A stretch of DNA of 64,000 bases, from assembly GCF_003254155.1 (NCBI RefSeq), contig NZ_QKZI01000003.1:62001-126000 (forward strand). The letters run 5' to 3'. This document shows, one piece after another, positions 55,263 to 64,000 of the stretch. A program made the position numbers and the translations under genes. The DNA is from Psychrobacillus insolitus. GTDB lineage: Bacteria > Bacillota > Bacilli > Bacillales_A > Planococcaceae. Numbering within the stretch: position 1 is the stretch's first letter; each line of letters begins with the position of its first letter. The notes under the pieces were generated by a model that saw nothing but the letters and a program-made list of their open reading frames with translations, did not search any database and was not told the origin of the DNA.

Positions 55263-56222
55263 TTAACCTGCATATTCTACTAGCCATTTTGCTACTTTTA
55301 TCGAATCATGACGAACCGCTCCATCATGAACGATAGAGATATCTTTTTTCACAACTTCTATATGAAGTGTTTTTAACTGTTCTATATCTATTTTAACCGG
55401 TGAAGCCATTTCTTGCTTGTATAAATACTGCACATTTTCTGGAATTTCTTCATTGCTAATTAAAATGCTATCTAAAAAATTCACTCCAACATGATCAATC
55501 AGTGCTTTTGCATGATCATATGCAGTGTAATTACTTGTTTCTCCAGCTTGCGTCATCAAATTACAAATATATACTTTCTTCGCATTGGATTGCATAATAG
55601 CCTTCGGAATATCACCAACTAACAGATTCGGTAAAATACTAGTATATAGACTTCCAGGTCCAATTGCGATAATATCAGCATTTTTAATTGCATTTAATAC
55701 TTCTGGCAGCGGTTTCACATTATCAGGTGTGATAAATACTTTTTTAATTTTTTGATTGTAACTAGGAATTTTAGATTCTCCGCTAATAACTATCCCATCT
55801 TCAAACTCCGCATGCAATGTAACTATTTGATTGGCTGCGGGTAAGACTTTTCCATTGACATTTAACACACGGCTCATTTCACTTATCGCATTTGCAAAAT
55901 CCCCTGTAATAGAGGTCAAAGCAGTTAGCATTAAATTACCTAATGAATGCCCTTCTAAATCCGATGAGTTAGAAAAGCGAAATTGGAACATTTCTTCTAC
56001 TAATGGCTCTACTTCTGAAAGTGCGGCCAATACATTTCGAATGTCCCCAGGTGGGGGAATATCATAGTCATCCCGTAAGCGCCCAGAACTTCCTCCGTCA
56101 TCTGCTACAGTAACAATTGCTGTAATATCGATTGGGAACTTCTTTAAACCCCGCAGTAAAGTAGATAATCCCGTACCACCACCAATAATAACTATTTTCT
56201 TCTGGTGTTTTGTACGACGCAT
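55263..56222 (-). CDS. yvcK: Gluconeogenesis factor YvcK/MgfK
   Basis: 319 residues, a UDP-N-acetylglucosamine-binding protein of the CofD-like fold. IVIIGGGTGLSTLLRGLKKF and TVADDGGSSGRLRDDYDIPP mark the nucleotide-sugar site; AIGPGSLYTSILPNLLV is also conserved. It is needed for growth on gluconeogenic carbon sources and for correct PBP1 placement. It follows rapZ by four bases and precedes whiA by 54. Confidence 0.95.
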   Translation of the reverse strand: MRRTKHQKKIVIIGGGTGLSTLLRGLKKFPIDITAIVTVADDGGSSGRLRDDYDIPPPGDIRNVLAALSEVEPLVEEMFQFRFSNSSDLEGHSLGNLMLTALTSITGDFANAISEMSRVLNVNGKVLPAANQIVTLHAEFEDGIVISGESKIPSYNQKIKKVFITPDNVKPLPEVLNAIKNADIIAIGPGSLYTSILPNLLVGDIPKAIMQSNAKKVYICNLMTQAGETSNYTAYDHAKALIDHVGVNFLDSILISNEEIPENVQYLYKQEMASPVKIDIEQLKTLHIEVVKKDISIVHDGAVRHDSIKVAKWLVEYAG

Positions 56223-56226
56223 TACA

Positions 56227-57111
56227 TCAATCCTTTCTGATAGTTACATCTCGATGCGTAATAACAGTTTTATCTTCTGCTTTTAGAAGTTTACCAAAGT
56301 ATTCTGCTAGAGTAACAGAACGATGTTGTCCTCCTGTACATCCAAAAGCAATGACTAACTGTGTTTTACCCTCTCGTTTATACTGCGGAATCATGAACAG
56401 AAATAAGTCCGTTAACTTTTCAATTAATGTCTTCGTATCTGACCATTTCAGTACATAACTAGATACTTCTTCATCTAAACCAGACTTTAACCGGAGTTCT
56501 TCCATATAATATGGATTCGGTAAGAAACGAACATCAAAAACTAAATCGGCATCTATCGGCATACCATGTTTAAATCCGAATGACATCACATTAATCGTAA
56601 AAACATTGCTACCCTTTTGTGAAAATTCTTCAATAATTTTTTCACGAAGTTCTCTTGGCTTCATCTCAGAAGTATTATAGATGAATTGCGCTCTACCTTT
56701 TAAATCTGAAAGCAGTCCTCTTTCTTTGTTTATTCCATCTAATGGAAGTCCAGAATTGGCTAAAGGATGAGAACGTCTTGTTTCTTTATATCTTCTCACT
56801 AAAACTTCATCTGCTGCATCTAAAAATAATACCCTCGGAGTTAGTGAAGTGGCATCTTGAAGCTTATTAATAGAATCTGCCAACGAATGAAACATTTCTC
56901 CACCGCGCAGATCCATTACAGCAGCAATATTGCGAGGTTGCTTATTGGATTCGATCATCAGATTAAGAAATATACCTAGTAGTTCTGGAGGCAGATTATC
57001 TATACAATAATACCCCAAATCTTCAAAACTTTGAATAGCAACTGTTTTACCAGCACCAGACATCCCAGTAATAATAACTACATCGGTTTCAAGTTTTTGT
57101 TGACTATCCAT
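56227..57111 (-). CDS. rapZ: RNase adapter protein RapZ (YvcJ)
   Basis: 294 residues. The N-terminal P-loop [20 protein letters not shown] is followed by [12 protein letters not shown], and the C-terminal part contains [17 protein letters not shown]. It binds nucleotides; in E. coli it directs decay of GlmZ, in B. subtilis YvcJ influences competence. GAGG lies nine bases before the ATG. It comes three bases after the NUDIX gene. Confidence 0.95.
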   Translation of the reverse strand: MDSQQKLETDVVIITGMSGAGKTVAIQSFEDLGYYCIDNLPPELLGIFLNLMIESNKQPRNIAAVMDLRGGEMFHSLADSINKLQDATSLTPRVLFLDAADEVLVRRYKETRRSHPLANSGLPLDGINKERGLLSDLKGRAQFIYNTSEMKPRELREKIIEEFSQKGSNVFTINVMSFGFKHGMPIDADLVFDVRFLPNPYYMEELRLKSGLDEEVSSYVLKWSDTKTLIEKLTDLFLFMIPQYKREGKTQLVIAFGCTGGQHRSVTLAEYFGKLLKAEDKTVITHRDVTIRKD

Positions 57112-57114
57112 TAC

Positions 57115-57585
57115 TTATTCCTCCTCTGATGTTTGCTGAATGGTTTCTTTTAATAATTTAAAATCTGACGTATATACAAATGTTCCATATTGCATTCCTT
57201 TTTCTTTCACGGCAAATAATAAATTAGTTCGATCGCCTTCAGCCATAGGAAGATTATATAACTCTTCAACAGGATGCCATTCTAAAATACCTTCTTTTGT
57301 TTCTTTAAAGGGAGTTCCTACTAAATCTCTTGCTATGAATGTAAATAACATCCACTCATTCAGATGTTGCCCATTCTCTTCAATGACCATCGTATAAATT
57401 CCTTTTAAGTGGGTATTTACAGGTTTCGTATTTGTTTCCTCTGTAAATTCGCGAATAGCGGATTCAAGTATTGACTCTCCCATTTCCATCTTGCCACCTG
57501 GAGCCACATACCAGTTACGTCTAGGTTTTTTTAATAAAAGTACCTGATTGTCTTTACATACAATTAAATTTGCAATTCGTTGCAC
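57115..57585 (-). CDS. NUDIX hydrolase (8-oxo-dGTP pyrophosphatase type, YvcI)
   Basis: 156 residues. The Nudix box is GGKMEMGESILESAIREFTEET (G-x5-E-x7-R-E-x2-E-E, residues about 30-51). Such proteins clean damaged nucleotides or hydrolyse other nucleoside diphosphate derivatives; the substrate is not set by the sequence. GTG start with GGAGTGA upstream. First gene of the nudix-rapZ-yvcK-whiA-crh group, an order conserved in Bacillus. Confidence 0.92.
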   Translation of the reverse strand: MQRIANLIVCKDNQVLLLKKPRRNWYVAPGGKMEMGESILESAIREFTEETNTKPVNTHLKGIYTMVIEENGQHLNEWMLFTFIARDLVGTPFKETKEGILEWHPVEELYNLPMAEGDRTNLLFAVKEKGMQYGTFVYTSDFKLLKETIQQTSEEE

Positions 57586-57646
57586 CGACTGTCACTCCAA
57601 ATCTATACTACGTTGATATCCTATATTATACATGAATTTCATAAAA

Positions 57647-57686
57647 AGAGGCTGCCTCATCGATTAATATCGAGAAACAGCCTGTT
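57647..57686 (-). terminator. Terminator between trxB and the NUDIX gene
   Basis: Minus-strand AGGCTGTTTCTCGAT, loop, ATCGATGAGGCAGCCT then CTTTTTAT, with some internal bulges. Confidence 0.75.
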
Positions 57687-57788
57687 CAAATATTTCGTAT
57701 ATAAATAGGGGGATAATTTATATTCCCTACTATACACTTAGTTTATTTCAGAATGATTACAAACTGATTAATAAAATATTAATTATTT

Positions 57789-58751
<963 letters not shown>

Positions 58752-58808
58752 CTAAATTGCTTCTAACTTCAATTTATAGGATTTTGATACCCTCTTCAAG
58801 TATTTTGC

Positions 58809-60335
58809 CTATGCGTCAAAAAGAGGCAAAAATTGAATAAGTTCATTAATATATTTAGTTAGTGTGGATGTTGTAATTTCATACTGATCCGCATATCGTT
58901 TTTTCGTGACATTTTTTGCACGAGATGACTCAAACATATACTCTGTTGCAGCAGCCAATGCTTTTGGATTTTTAAAAGCATACCCTTTTTCGAGTGCGCG
59001 CTCCACTAAGACAAACCACATTTGGAACAAGTATGTGGATGATTCAGAGAGCGGCTTGAATTTGTTATATAGGATGTCAGTTGCTGCGATTGCGCGTAAA
59101 AATGCTTTTTCAGCTGGCAATTTTTCATCAAAAGAATGACCTAAAGATTGAGCTAAAAATAGTTTCTCCATTGTCGTCAGTTCGTCCACCACAATCCATT
59201 TCGGATGGGATATGATTTCTTGACGATGCTTTGTCTTTCCAAGCAAATAGAAACCGAAGATTCTTGTACTCACATTCTCATTTTGAAGTTTTTCCAGAAT
59301 AAATTCCTTCTGTTGCTCTGAACCATCGTCGTTTATCTCTTGCATATGAGGTAACCAAGGTTCAAAGCCAGCTTTTTCAGGATCTATTTTTAATAAAGCT
59401 TTCCATGCATTTCTTGAAATTTCTTCATAGCCAGAGAAATAAGCTGAATGGGATAACCAAAAATAGAATCCTGGATCCCCTTCAAATCCTTTTTTCTGTA
59501 AGCTTCTTAACCATTTAAATGCTTCTTCATATTTCCCTATCAATGCAAATGTTGCCCCTAGTTTATAGCGATGCTCTACAAAATAAGGATTTATTTTCTT
59601 TAGAAATTCAACTATTTCTTCTAGTTCTTTTTCATTTTTTTCATAATAATGAATAACCGCTATATTGCATAGTGCATGTAAATTACCTCTATTTTCATCT
59701 AGTACTTGATGGAGTAAAGCTTTTGCTTGCTCTTCTTCACCAATATAAAAATAAGCAAGTGCTAAATTATTATAGGCAGCCCAAAAGTCAGGATTGTCTA
59801 CAATAATCGTTTCCAACAATTCCACTGCTTCTTTAAATTTTCCAGATTCCATTAACCTCCGGGACTTCTCTTGTAAAAAGAGAGCTTCGCTTGAAGGGCT
59901 ATCTGGCTCTAAACTAAGCAAATCATCTTGCTCTGTAAAGTCTACAATTTCCATCGATTCTTCGGTATATTCACCGTGAATATCCATTTCTAAATATTTT
60001 TTTGCGAATCGATGAGCATCTTTAAAGTTTCCGATATGAGCATTTACTTCTGCTAGAAAAAAAACGATTTCCGATTCATTTGGATCAATAGAATGGGCAC
60101 TTCTTAATAATTCATGTGCATAATCAAATTGATCTAGTTCCATTTGCATAATCGCATATTGTAAAAGTATTAATGGATCATCTGGACTTAAATCTGCTGC
60201 TCTTTTTAAATATTTATGTGCTTTTTCAAATTGTTCTTTTTGTAACTCTTCTAAGGCTTTCTTATAGTAATATTCGCCAGTGGGTAAAAAAGAAACGATA
60301 TTTTCTTTTGCTTTTTTTCTAATTTTTTTATTCAA
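58809..60335 (-). CDS. Tetratricopeptide-repeat protein (YvcD-like)
   Basis: 508 residues. About four to six TPR units are visible, for example ALEELQKEQFEKAHKYLKRA and AAYNNLALAYFYIGEEEQAK. The last 150 residues lack repeats and include a KNPKALAAATEYMFESSRAK segment. It is a cytoplasmic scaffold of unknown partner. The start is a TTG with GGAGG seven bases upstream. Its place between the his operon and trxB matches B. subtilis yvcD. Confidence 0.85.
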   Translation of the reverse strand: MNKKIRKKAKENIVSFLPTGEYYYKKALEELQKEQFEKAHKYLKRAADLSPDDPLILLQYAIMQMELDQFDYAHELLRSAHSIDPNESEIVFFLAEVNAHIGNFKDAHRFAKKYLEMDIHGEYTEESMEIVDFTEQDDLLSLEPDSPSSEALFLQEKSRRLMESGKFKEAVELLETIIVDNPDFWAAYNNLALAYFYIGEEEQAKALLHQVLDENRGNLHALCNIAVIHYYEKNEKELEEIVEFLKKINPYFVEHRYKLGATFALIGKYEEAFKWLRSLQKKGFEGDPGFYFWLSHSAYFSGYEEISRNAWKALLKIDPEKAGFEPWLPHMQEINDDGSEQQKEFILEKLQNENVSTRIFGFYLLGKTKHRQEIISHPKWIVVDELTTMEKLFLAQSLGHSFDEKLPAEKAFLRAIAATDILYNKFKPLSESSTYLFQMWFVLVERALEKGYAFKNPKALAAATEYMFESSRAKNVTKKRYADQYEITTSTLTKYINELIQFLPLFDA

Positions 60336-60413
60336 GATAATCCTCCGAAAAATAATAAGGAACGTTATAAACGTCCCTCATCAGTATAATCTTCAGTATA
60401 TCATAAACAATAA

Positions 60414-61037
60414 TTATTTATGTGTTTTAGTATCATGTCTTTCTTGTAACACTTGTAAAAGATCGTAGAAACTTACGTTTTGATTTTCTAGTAAAACAAG
60501 TAAGTGATAGATTAAATCTGCCGCTTCCCATTTTAGTTCTTGTGAATCGTTATTTTTAGAAGCAATAATAACTTCCGAGGATTCTTCCCCTATTTTTTTA
60601 CAAATTTTATCGACACCTTCATTAAATAGATACGTAGTGTACGCACCTTCAGGCAATGTTTCTTTTCTTTCTTTAATCACATTGATCAAATGAGTTACTA
60701 TATTGTAACCTACTGTTTCATCAAATTTTTCTAAACTATTATGGAAGCATGTGTCTGCTCCAGTGTGACATGCAGGTCCATTTGGTAATACTTGCAGAAC
60801 TAGCGCGTCTGAATCACAATCAGCTGTAATAGAGACTACTTTTTGCGTATTTCCTGATGTTGCCCCTTTATGCCACAATTCTTGTCTGCTACGACTGTAA
60901 AACCATGATTCTTGTGTTTCAACTGTTTTTGCATATGCTTCTTCGTTCATATAAGCGAGTGTTAATACTTCTCTTGTAATGGCGTGTTGTACAATTACTG
61001 GAACAAGCCCTTTGTCATCAAATGTTATATTTGTCAT
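60414..61037 (-). CDS. hisI: Phosphoribosyl-AMP cyclohydrolase/phosphoribosyl-ATP pyrophosphatase
   Basis: 207 residues, a fused HisIE. The N-terminal HisI domain (to about 115) has LTLAYMNEEAY, SRSRQELWHKGATSGNTQ and zinc-binding DCDSDALVLQ with ACHTG; the C-terminal HisE domain has KKIGEESSEVIIASKN. It performs steps two and three of histidine synthesis. The start overlaps the end of hisF by four bases. Last gene of the operon in the window. Confidence 0.96.
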   Translation of the reverse strand: MTNITFDDKGLVPVIVQHAITREVLTLAYMNEEAYAKTVETQESWFYSRSRQELWHKGATSGNTQKVVSITADCDSDALVLQVLPNGPACHTGADTCFHNSLEKFDETVGYNIVTHLINVIKERKETLPEGAYTTYLFNEGVDKICKKIGEESSEVIIASKNNDSQELKWEAADLIYHLLVLLENQNVSFYDLLQVLQERHDTKTHK

Positions 61038-61789
61038 TTTACTTCTACTCCTCTTTCACGAACGTAGTCTTTTACTTTTTGTATACTTGTTTCTTTAAAA
61101 TGAAAAATAGATGCTGCAAGTGCTGCATCTGCATTTGCTTCTGTAAATGCGGTTAAAAAATGGTCTACATTACCAGCTCCACCACTTGCAGTTACTGGAA
61201 TAGAAATCGCATCTTTTACACGTTTGGTAATTGCAATGTCATAACCTTCTTTTTTTCCATCGCAGTCCATACTAGTTAACAAAATCTCTCCAGCACCAAG
61301 TGTTTCTACTTCCTTCGCCCAATCGACTGCTTTCCAATCCGATTTTTGTTGACCACCATGTGTATAAACGAACCAGTCTTGATCATCTTCTGACCATGAT
61401 ACATCGATTGCAACAATGATTTTATTGGAGCCAAATAATTTTGCACCTTCCGTTATGAGACTAGGATTACTGATTGCTGCACTATTAATAGAAATCTTAC
61501 TAGCTCCTGCGTCCAATAATTGCTGCATATTTTCGGTAGTACGAATGCCTCCACCGACTATTAAGGGAATGGAAATACTTGCTGCTGTTTTCTTTACTAC
61601 ATCTAGCATGGTTTCGCGACCCTCTACCGTTGCAGAAATATCTAAAATCACTAACTCATCGGCACCTTCTTGGTCATAAAATACTGCTAGTTCTGCAGGA
61701 TCTCCCGCGTCTTTCAACTCAACAAATTGAATCCCTTTAACAACTCGACCGTCTTTTACATCCAGACAGGGAATAATTTTTTTTACCAT
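61034..61789 (-). CDS. hisF: Imidazole glycerol phosphate synthase, cyclase subunit
   Basis: 251 residues, a TIM barrel. IPCLDVKDGRVVKGI carries the catalytic aspartate 11, VAIDVSW the second aspartate (about 130). It uses ammonia delivered from the glutaminase HisH to make imidazole glycerol phosphate and AICAR. hisH is not adjacent. It overlaps hisA by seven bases. Confidence 0.97.
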   Translation of the reverse strand: MVKKIIPCLDVKDGRVVKGIQFVELKDAGDPAELAVFYDQEGADELVILDISATVEGRETMLDVVKKTAASISIPLIVGGGIRTTENMQQLLDAGASKISINSAAISNPSLITEGAKLFGSNKIIVAIDVSWSEDDQDWFVYTHGGQQKSDWKAVDWAKEVETLGAGEILLTSMDCDGKKEGYDIAITKRVKDAISIPVTASGGAGNVDHFLTAFTEANADAALAASIFHFKETSIQKVKDYVRERGVEVK

Positions 61790-62526
61790 TTAGTAGCCTC
61801 CTGCAATGCTTCTGTTAGCGTAAATCGGTTATTATATAATGCTTTTCCTGTAATAACACCACGAACTGTTGTCTCTTGAGCAAGTTTGGCTACTTCTCCA
61901 AGATCTTCTAACGAGCTAATACCCCCTGAAACAATAACAGATAGACCAGTTGCTTCTGCAAGCTCTTTGTTTGCCAGTAAGTTTGGCCCTTGTAATGTAC
62001 CGTCTGTTGCAATATCTGTAAAAATGACATGCTTGGCACCCTTAGAAGCAAAGTATTGTCCTACTTCTACTGCTGATTGTGTAGAGGTTTCTAACCAACC
62101 ATGCGTTGCAACCATTCCGTCTTTTGCATCCAATCCAATGACGATTCTGTCTCCACCGAACTCTTCTAATAATTCGGCTACTAATTCCGGATTTGAAATA
62201 GCAAGACTTCCAATAATTACACGCGTAACACCATTGTTTAAATAATAGTTTACATCTTCTTTTGAGCGAATCCCTCCACCGATTTGAACACGTACTGGGA
62301 GTTCTTTTGCAATACGAATGACTTCATTCGCATGGATTTTTTCTCCATCTTTTGCTCCATCTAAGTCTACAAGATGAATCCAAGTTGCACCTTCATCTGC
62401 AAACTTTTTAGCCATATCAAATGGAGAATCTCCGTAGACTGTTTCTTGATCGTAATCCCCTTGATATAAGCGAACACATTTCCCGCCTTTCATATCAATT
62501 GCTGGATATACTTGAATCGTCGTCAT
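61783..62526 (-). CDS. hisA: ProFAR isomerase
   Basis: 247 residues, TIM barrel related to HisF. PAIDMKGGKCVRLYQG with the catalytic aspartate, and VIGLDAKDGMVATHGW are typical. It opens the ribose ring of ProFAR. It starts 18 bases after the hisB stop, where hisH would be expected. Confidence 0.97.
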   Translation of the reverse strand: MTTIQVYPAIDMKGGKCVRLYQGDYDQETVYGDSPFDMAKKFADEGATWIHLVDLDGAKDGEKIHANEVIRIAKELPVRVQIGGGIRSKEDVNYYLNNGVTRVIIGSLAISNPELVAELLEEFGGDRIVIGLDAKDGMVATHGWLETSTQSAVEVGQYFASKGAKHVIFTDIATDGTLQGPNLLANKELAEATGLSVIVSGGISSLEDLGEVAKLAQETTVRGVITGKALYNNRFTLTEALQEATKW

Positions 62527-62544
62527 ATTATTTCTCTCCCTTAT

Positions 62545-63141
62545 TTAAGTCAGTAGTCCTTTTGTCGAAGGTACGCCTTTTACACGTGGATCTTTTGTGA
62601 TGGCATCGTCAATTGCTCGTGCTAATGCTTTGAAGATTGCTTCAATCATATGATGTGTATTTTGACCATAGTGGACGATGACATGCACATTCATACGTGC
62701 TTCCAAAGCAAATTTCCATAGGAATTCATGAACAAGTTCTGTATCGAAATTACCCACTTTTTGCGTAGGGAACTCGGCGCGAAACTCTAAATGAGGACGA
62801 TTTGAAATATCAATTACTACTTGAGCAAGTGTGTCATCCATTGGTACGAATGCATTTCCATATCGTTTAATACCTTTTTTATCGCCTAGTGCTTCTTTTA
62901 GAGCTTGACCAAGTACAATTCCAATATCTTCTGTCGTGTGATGATCATCGATATATGTATCGCCATCAGCTTTAATAGTTGCGTCGAATAAACCATGCTT
63001 TGTGAATAAATCAAGCATATGATCCATGAATGGTACACCAGTATCAATCTCTGCTTTTCCTTCACCATCTAGATCAATTTCTACCCATACCTTTGTTTCG
63101 TTCGTCATTCTTTCTATTTTAGCAGCTCTTTTATTTGTCAA
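62545..63141 (-). CDS. hisB: Imidazoleglycerol-phosphate dehydratase
   Basis: 198 residues. Manganese-binding histidine motifs are [18 protein letters not shown] and [14 protein letters not shown], with [14 protein letters not shown] near the end. It removes water from imidazole glycerol phosphate. The start is a TTG after GGGGGA; an ATG 11 codons later has only a weak site. It overlaps hisD by four bases. Confidence 0.96.
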   Translation of the reverse strand: MTNKRAAKIERMTNETKVWVEIDLDGEGKAEIDTGVPFMDHMLDLFTKHGLFDATIKADGDTYIDDHHTTEDIGIVLGQALKEALGDKKGIKRYGNAFVPMDDTLAQVVIDISNRPHLEFRAEFPTQKVGNFDTELVHEFLWKFALEARMNVHVIVHYGQNTHHMIEAIFKALARAIDDAITKDPRVKGVPSTKGLLT

Positions 63142-64000
63142 TTTAAGTCCCCCTTATTCCAACTTCTCGATTCCACTGACCGAGCATGTCCTTCTAATTG
63201 CTCCATTCTTGCTAAACGAGCGATTTTCGGATATTGCTCTTTCCACATTTCCTCGGAATAATAAACAACACTTGTTTTTTTCAAAAAATCATCTACGCAT
63301 AATCCACTTGAAAATTTAGCCGTACTATTTGTTGGCAGAACATGGTTCGTACCAGCGAAATAATCACCTACTGCTTCACTACTAAATCTTCCGATAAATA
63401 TTGCGCCTGCATGCTTCACTTGTTCTGCAACTGCTTCTGCATTTTTAGTGATGATTTCTAAATGCTCCGGTGCTAATTCATTGACTGCATCAATTGCTTG
63501 TTCCAGCGATTCTGCAACATAAATATGTCCAAAGTTTTCAATCGAAGCTCTTGCAATTTCTTCTCTTGGTAATTGTTTTAATTGTTTTTCTACTTCAAGC
63601 GCCACTTGTTCTGCAAGACTTTCACTTGTAGTTATAAGGATGGAGCATGCAAAACGATCATGCTCTGCCTGTGCCAATAAATCAGAAGCTACTTCATCTG
63701 CATACGCTGTTTCATCCGCAATAACAGCAATTTCACTTGGGCCTGCAATCATATCAATTGCCACTTTCCCAAATACTTCTCTTTTAGCAAGAGCTACATA
63801 GCTATTCCCAGGACCTGTAATTTTATCGACAGCAGGAATAGAATCTGTCCCATAAGCAAGAGCTGCAATTGCTTGAGCTCCCCCTACTTTATAAATTTCA
63901 GTCACTCCAGCAATTTTTGCTGCTACTAATACCGAGGCTGGTAACTTCCCTTCTTTAGAAGGAGGAGATACGATTACGACACGTTCCACTCCTGCAACTA
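63138..64000 (-). CDS. hisD: Histidinol dehydrogenase, C-terminal part (runs off window)
   Basis: The frame is open to the end of the window, so the N-terminus (about a third of the gene) lies beyond it. [36 protein letters not shown], then [13 protein letters not shown] and LAPEHLEI are the HisD zinc and substrate motifs. It oxidises histidinol to histidine. The apparent start within the window is a GTG inside the gene and is not real. Confidence 0.95.
   Translation of the reverse strand, partial: VAGVERVVIVSPPSKEGKLPASVLVAAKIAGVTEIYKVGGAQAIAALAYGTDSIPAVDKITGPGNSYVALAKREVFGKVAIDMIAGPSEIAVIADETAYADEVASDLLAQAEHDRFACSILITTSESLAEQVALEVEKQLKQLPREEIARASIENFGHIYVAESLEQAIDAVNELAPEHLEIITKNAEAVAEQVKHAGAIFIGRFSSEAVGDYFAGTNHVLPTNSTAKFSSGLCVDDFLKKTSVVYYSEEMWKEQYPKIARLARMEQLEGHARSVESRSWNKGDLN

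Overview
The window is chromosomal DNA from a low-GC, endospore-forming member of the Bacillales. Support for this comes from a gamma-type SASP gene, WhiA, Crh, CggR, the gene orders cggR-gapA-pgk-tpiA-gpmI-eno-secG-est-rnr-smpB-ssrA and nudix-rapZ-yvcK-whiA-crh, and TTG/GTG starts behind strong GGAGG sites. The gene repertoire and the decayed 20-21 bp intergenic arrays fit the Planococcaceae/Caryophanaceae (for example Psychrobacillus or Lysinibacillus relatives). That genus-level placement is inference.

Layout. 1-9790 (all minus) is an exopolysaccharide cluster: initiating sugar transferase, Wzz-like chain-length protein, BY-kinase, two GT4 glycosyltransferases, a Wzy-like polymerase, a MurJ-type flippase, a FemAB/GNAT-like protein, another GT4 enzyme and the start of an NAD-dependent epimerase. 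10051-12781 holds an ECF sigma/membrane anti-sigma pair between a DnaQ-like exonuclease gene and a 79-bp broken copy of that gene. 12059-15124 is an amtB-DUF294-exonuclease group preceded by TnrA/GlnR-type boxes. 15334-15757 carries a tandem array and an unassigned structured small RNA. 15778-36613 is a mixed accessory region: class I aldolase, two near-identical MgtC proteins, M48 protease, FMN reductase, IclR, PadR/DUF2812, MFS, SstT, a WGR-like protein, SASP, an RND pump, PadR/YhgE, and several gene relics. 36655-39421 is a scarred zone downstream of the tmRNA gene, with repeated 3' ends of ssrA, a palindromic element in four copies, and broken MFS and metallo-hydrolase-like genes.

39403-64000 is core genome: ssrA, smpB, rnr, est, secG, the lower glycolytic operon under CggR, a glutaredoxin-like gene, ygcG-lemA, tRNA-Arg(CCG), clpP under a CtsR box, then crh-whiA-yvcK-rapZ-nudix, trxB, a TPR protein, and hisI-F-A-B-D (running off the end). 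hisH is absent from its usual place between hisB and hisA.

How the genes work together: the glycolytic genes convert triose phosphates to phosphoenolpyruvate, with CggR sensing fructose-1,6-bisphosphate; class I aldolase acts one step above. Crh, YvcK and RapZ link carbon status to envelope and RNA control. SmpB, tmRNA, RNase R and ClpP together cover ribosome rescue, mRNA decay and tagged-protein decay. The most unusual signals are the ssrA-derived repeat scar, the small RNA at 15599-15757, the relic copies of local genes, and the amtB-DUF294-exonuclease group.
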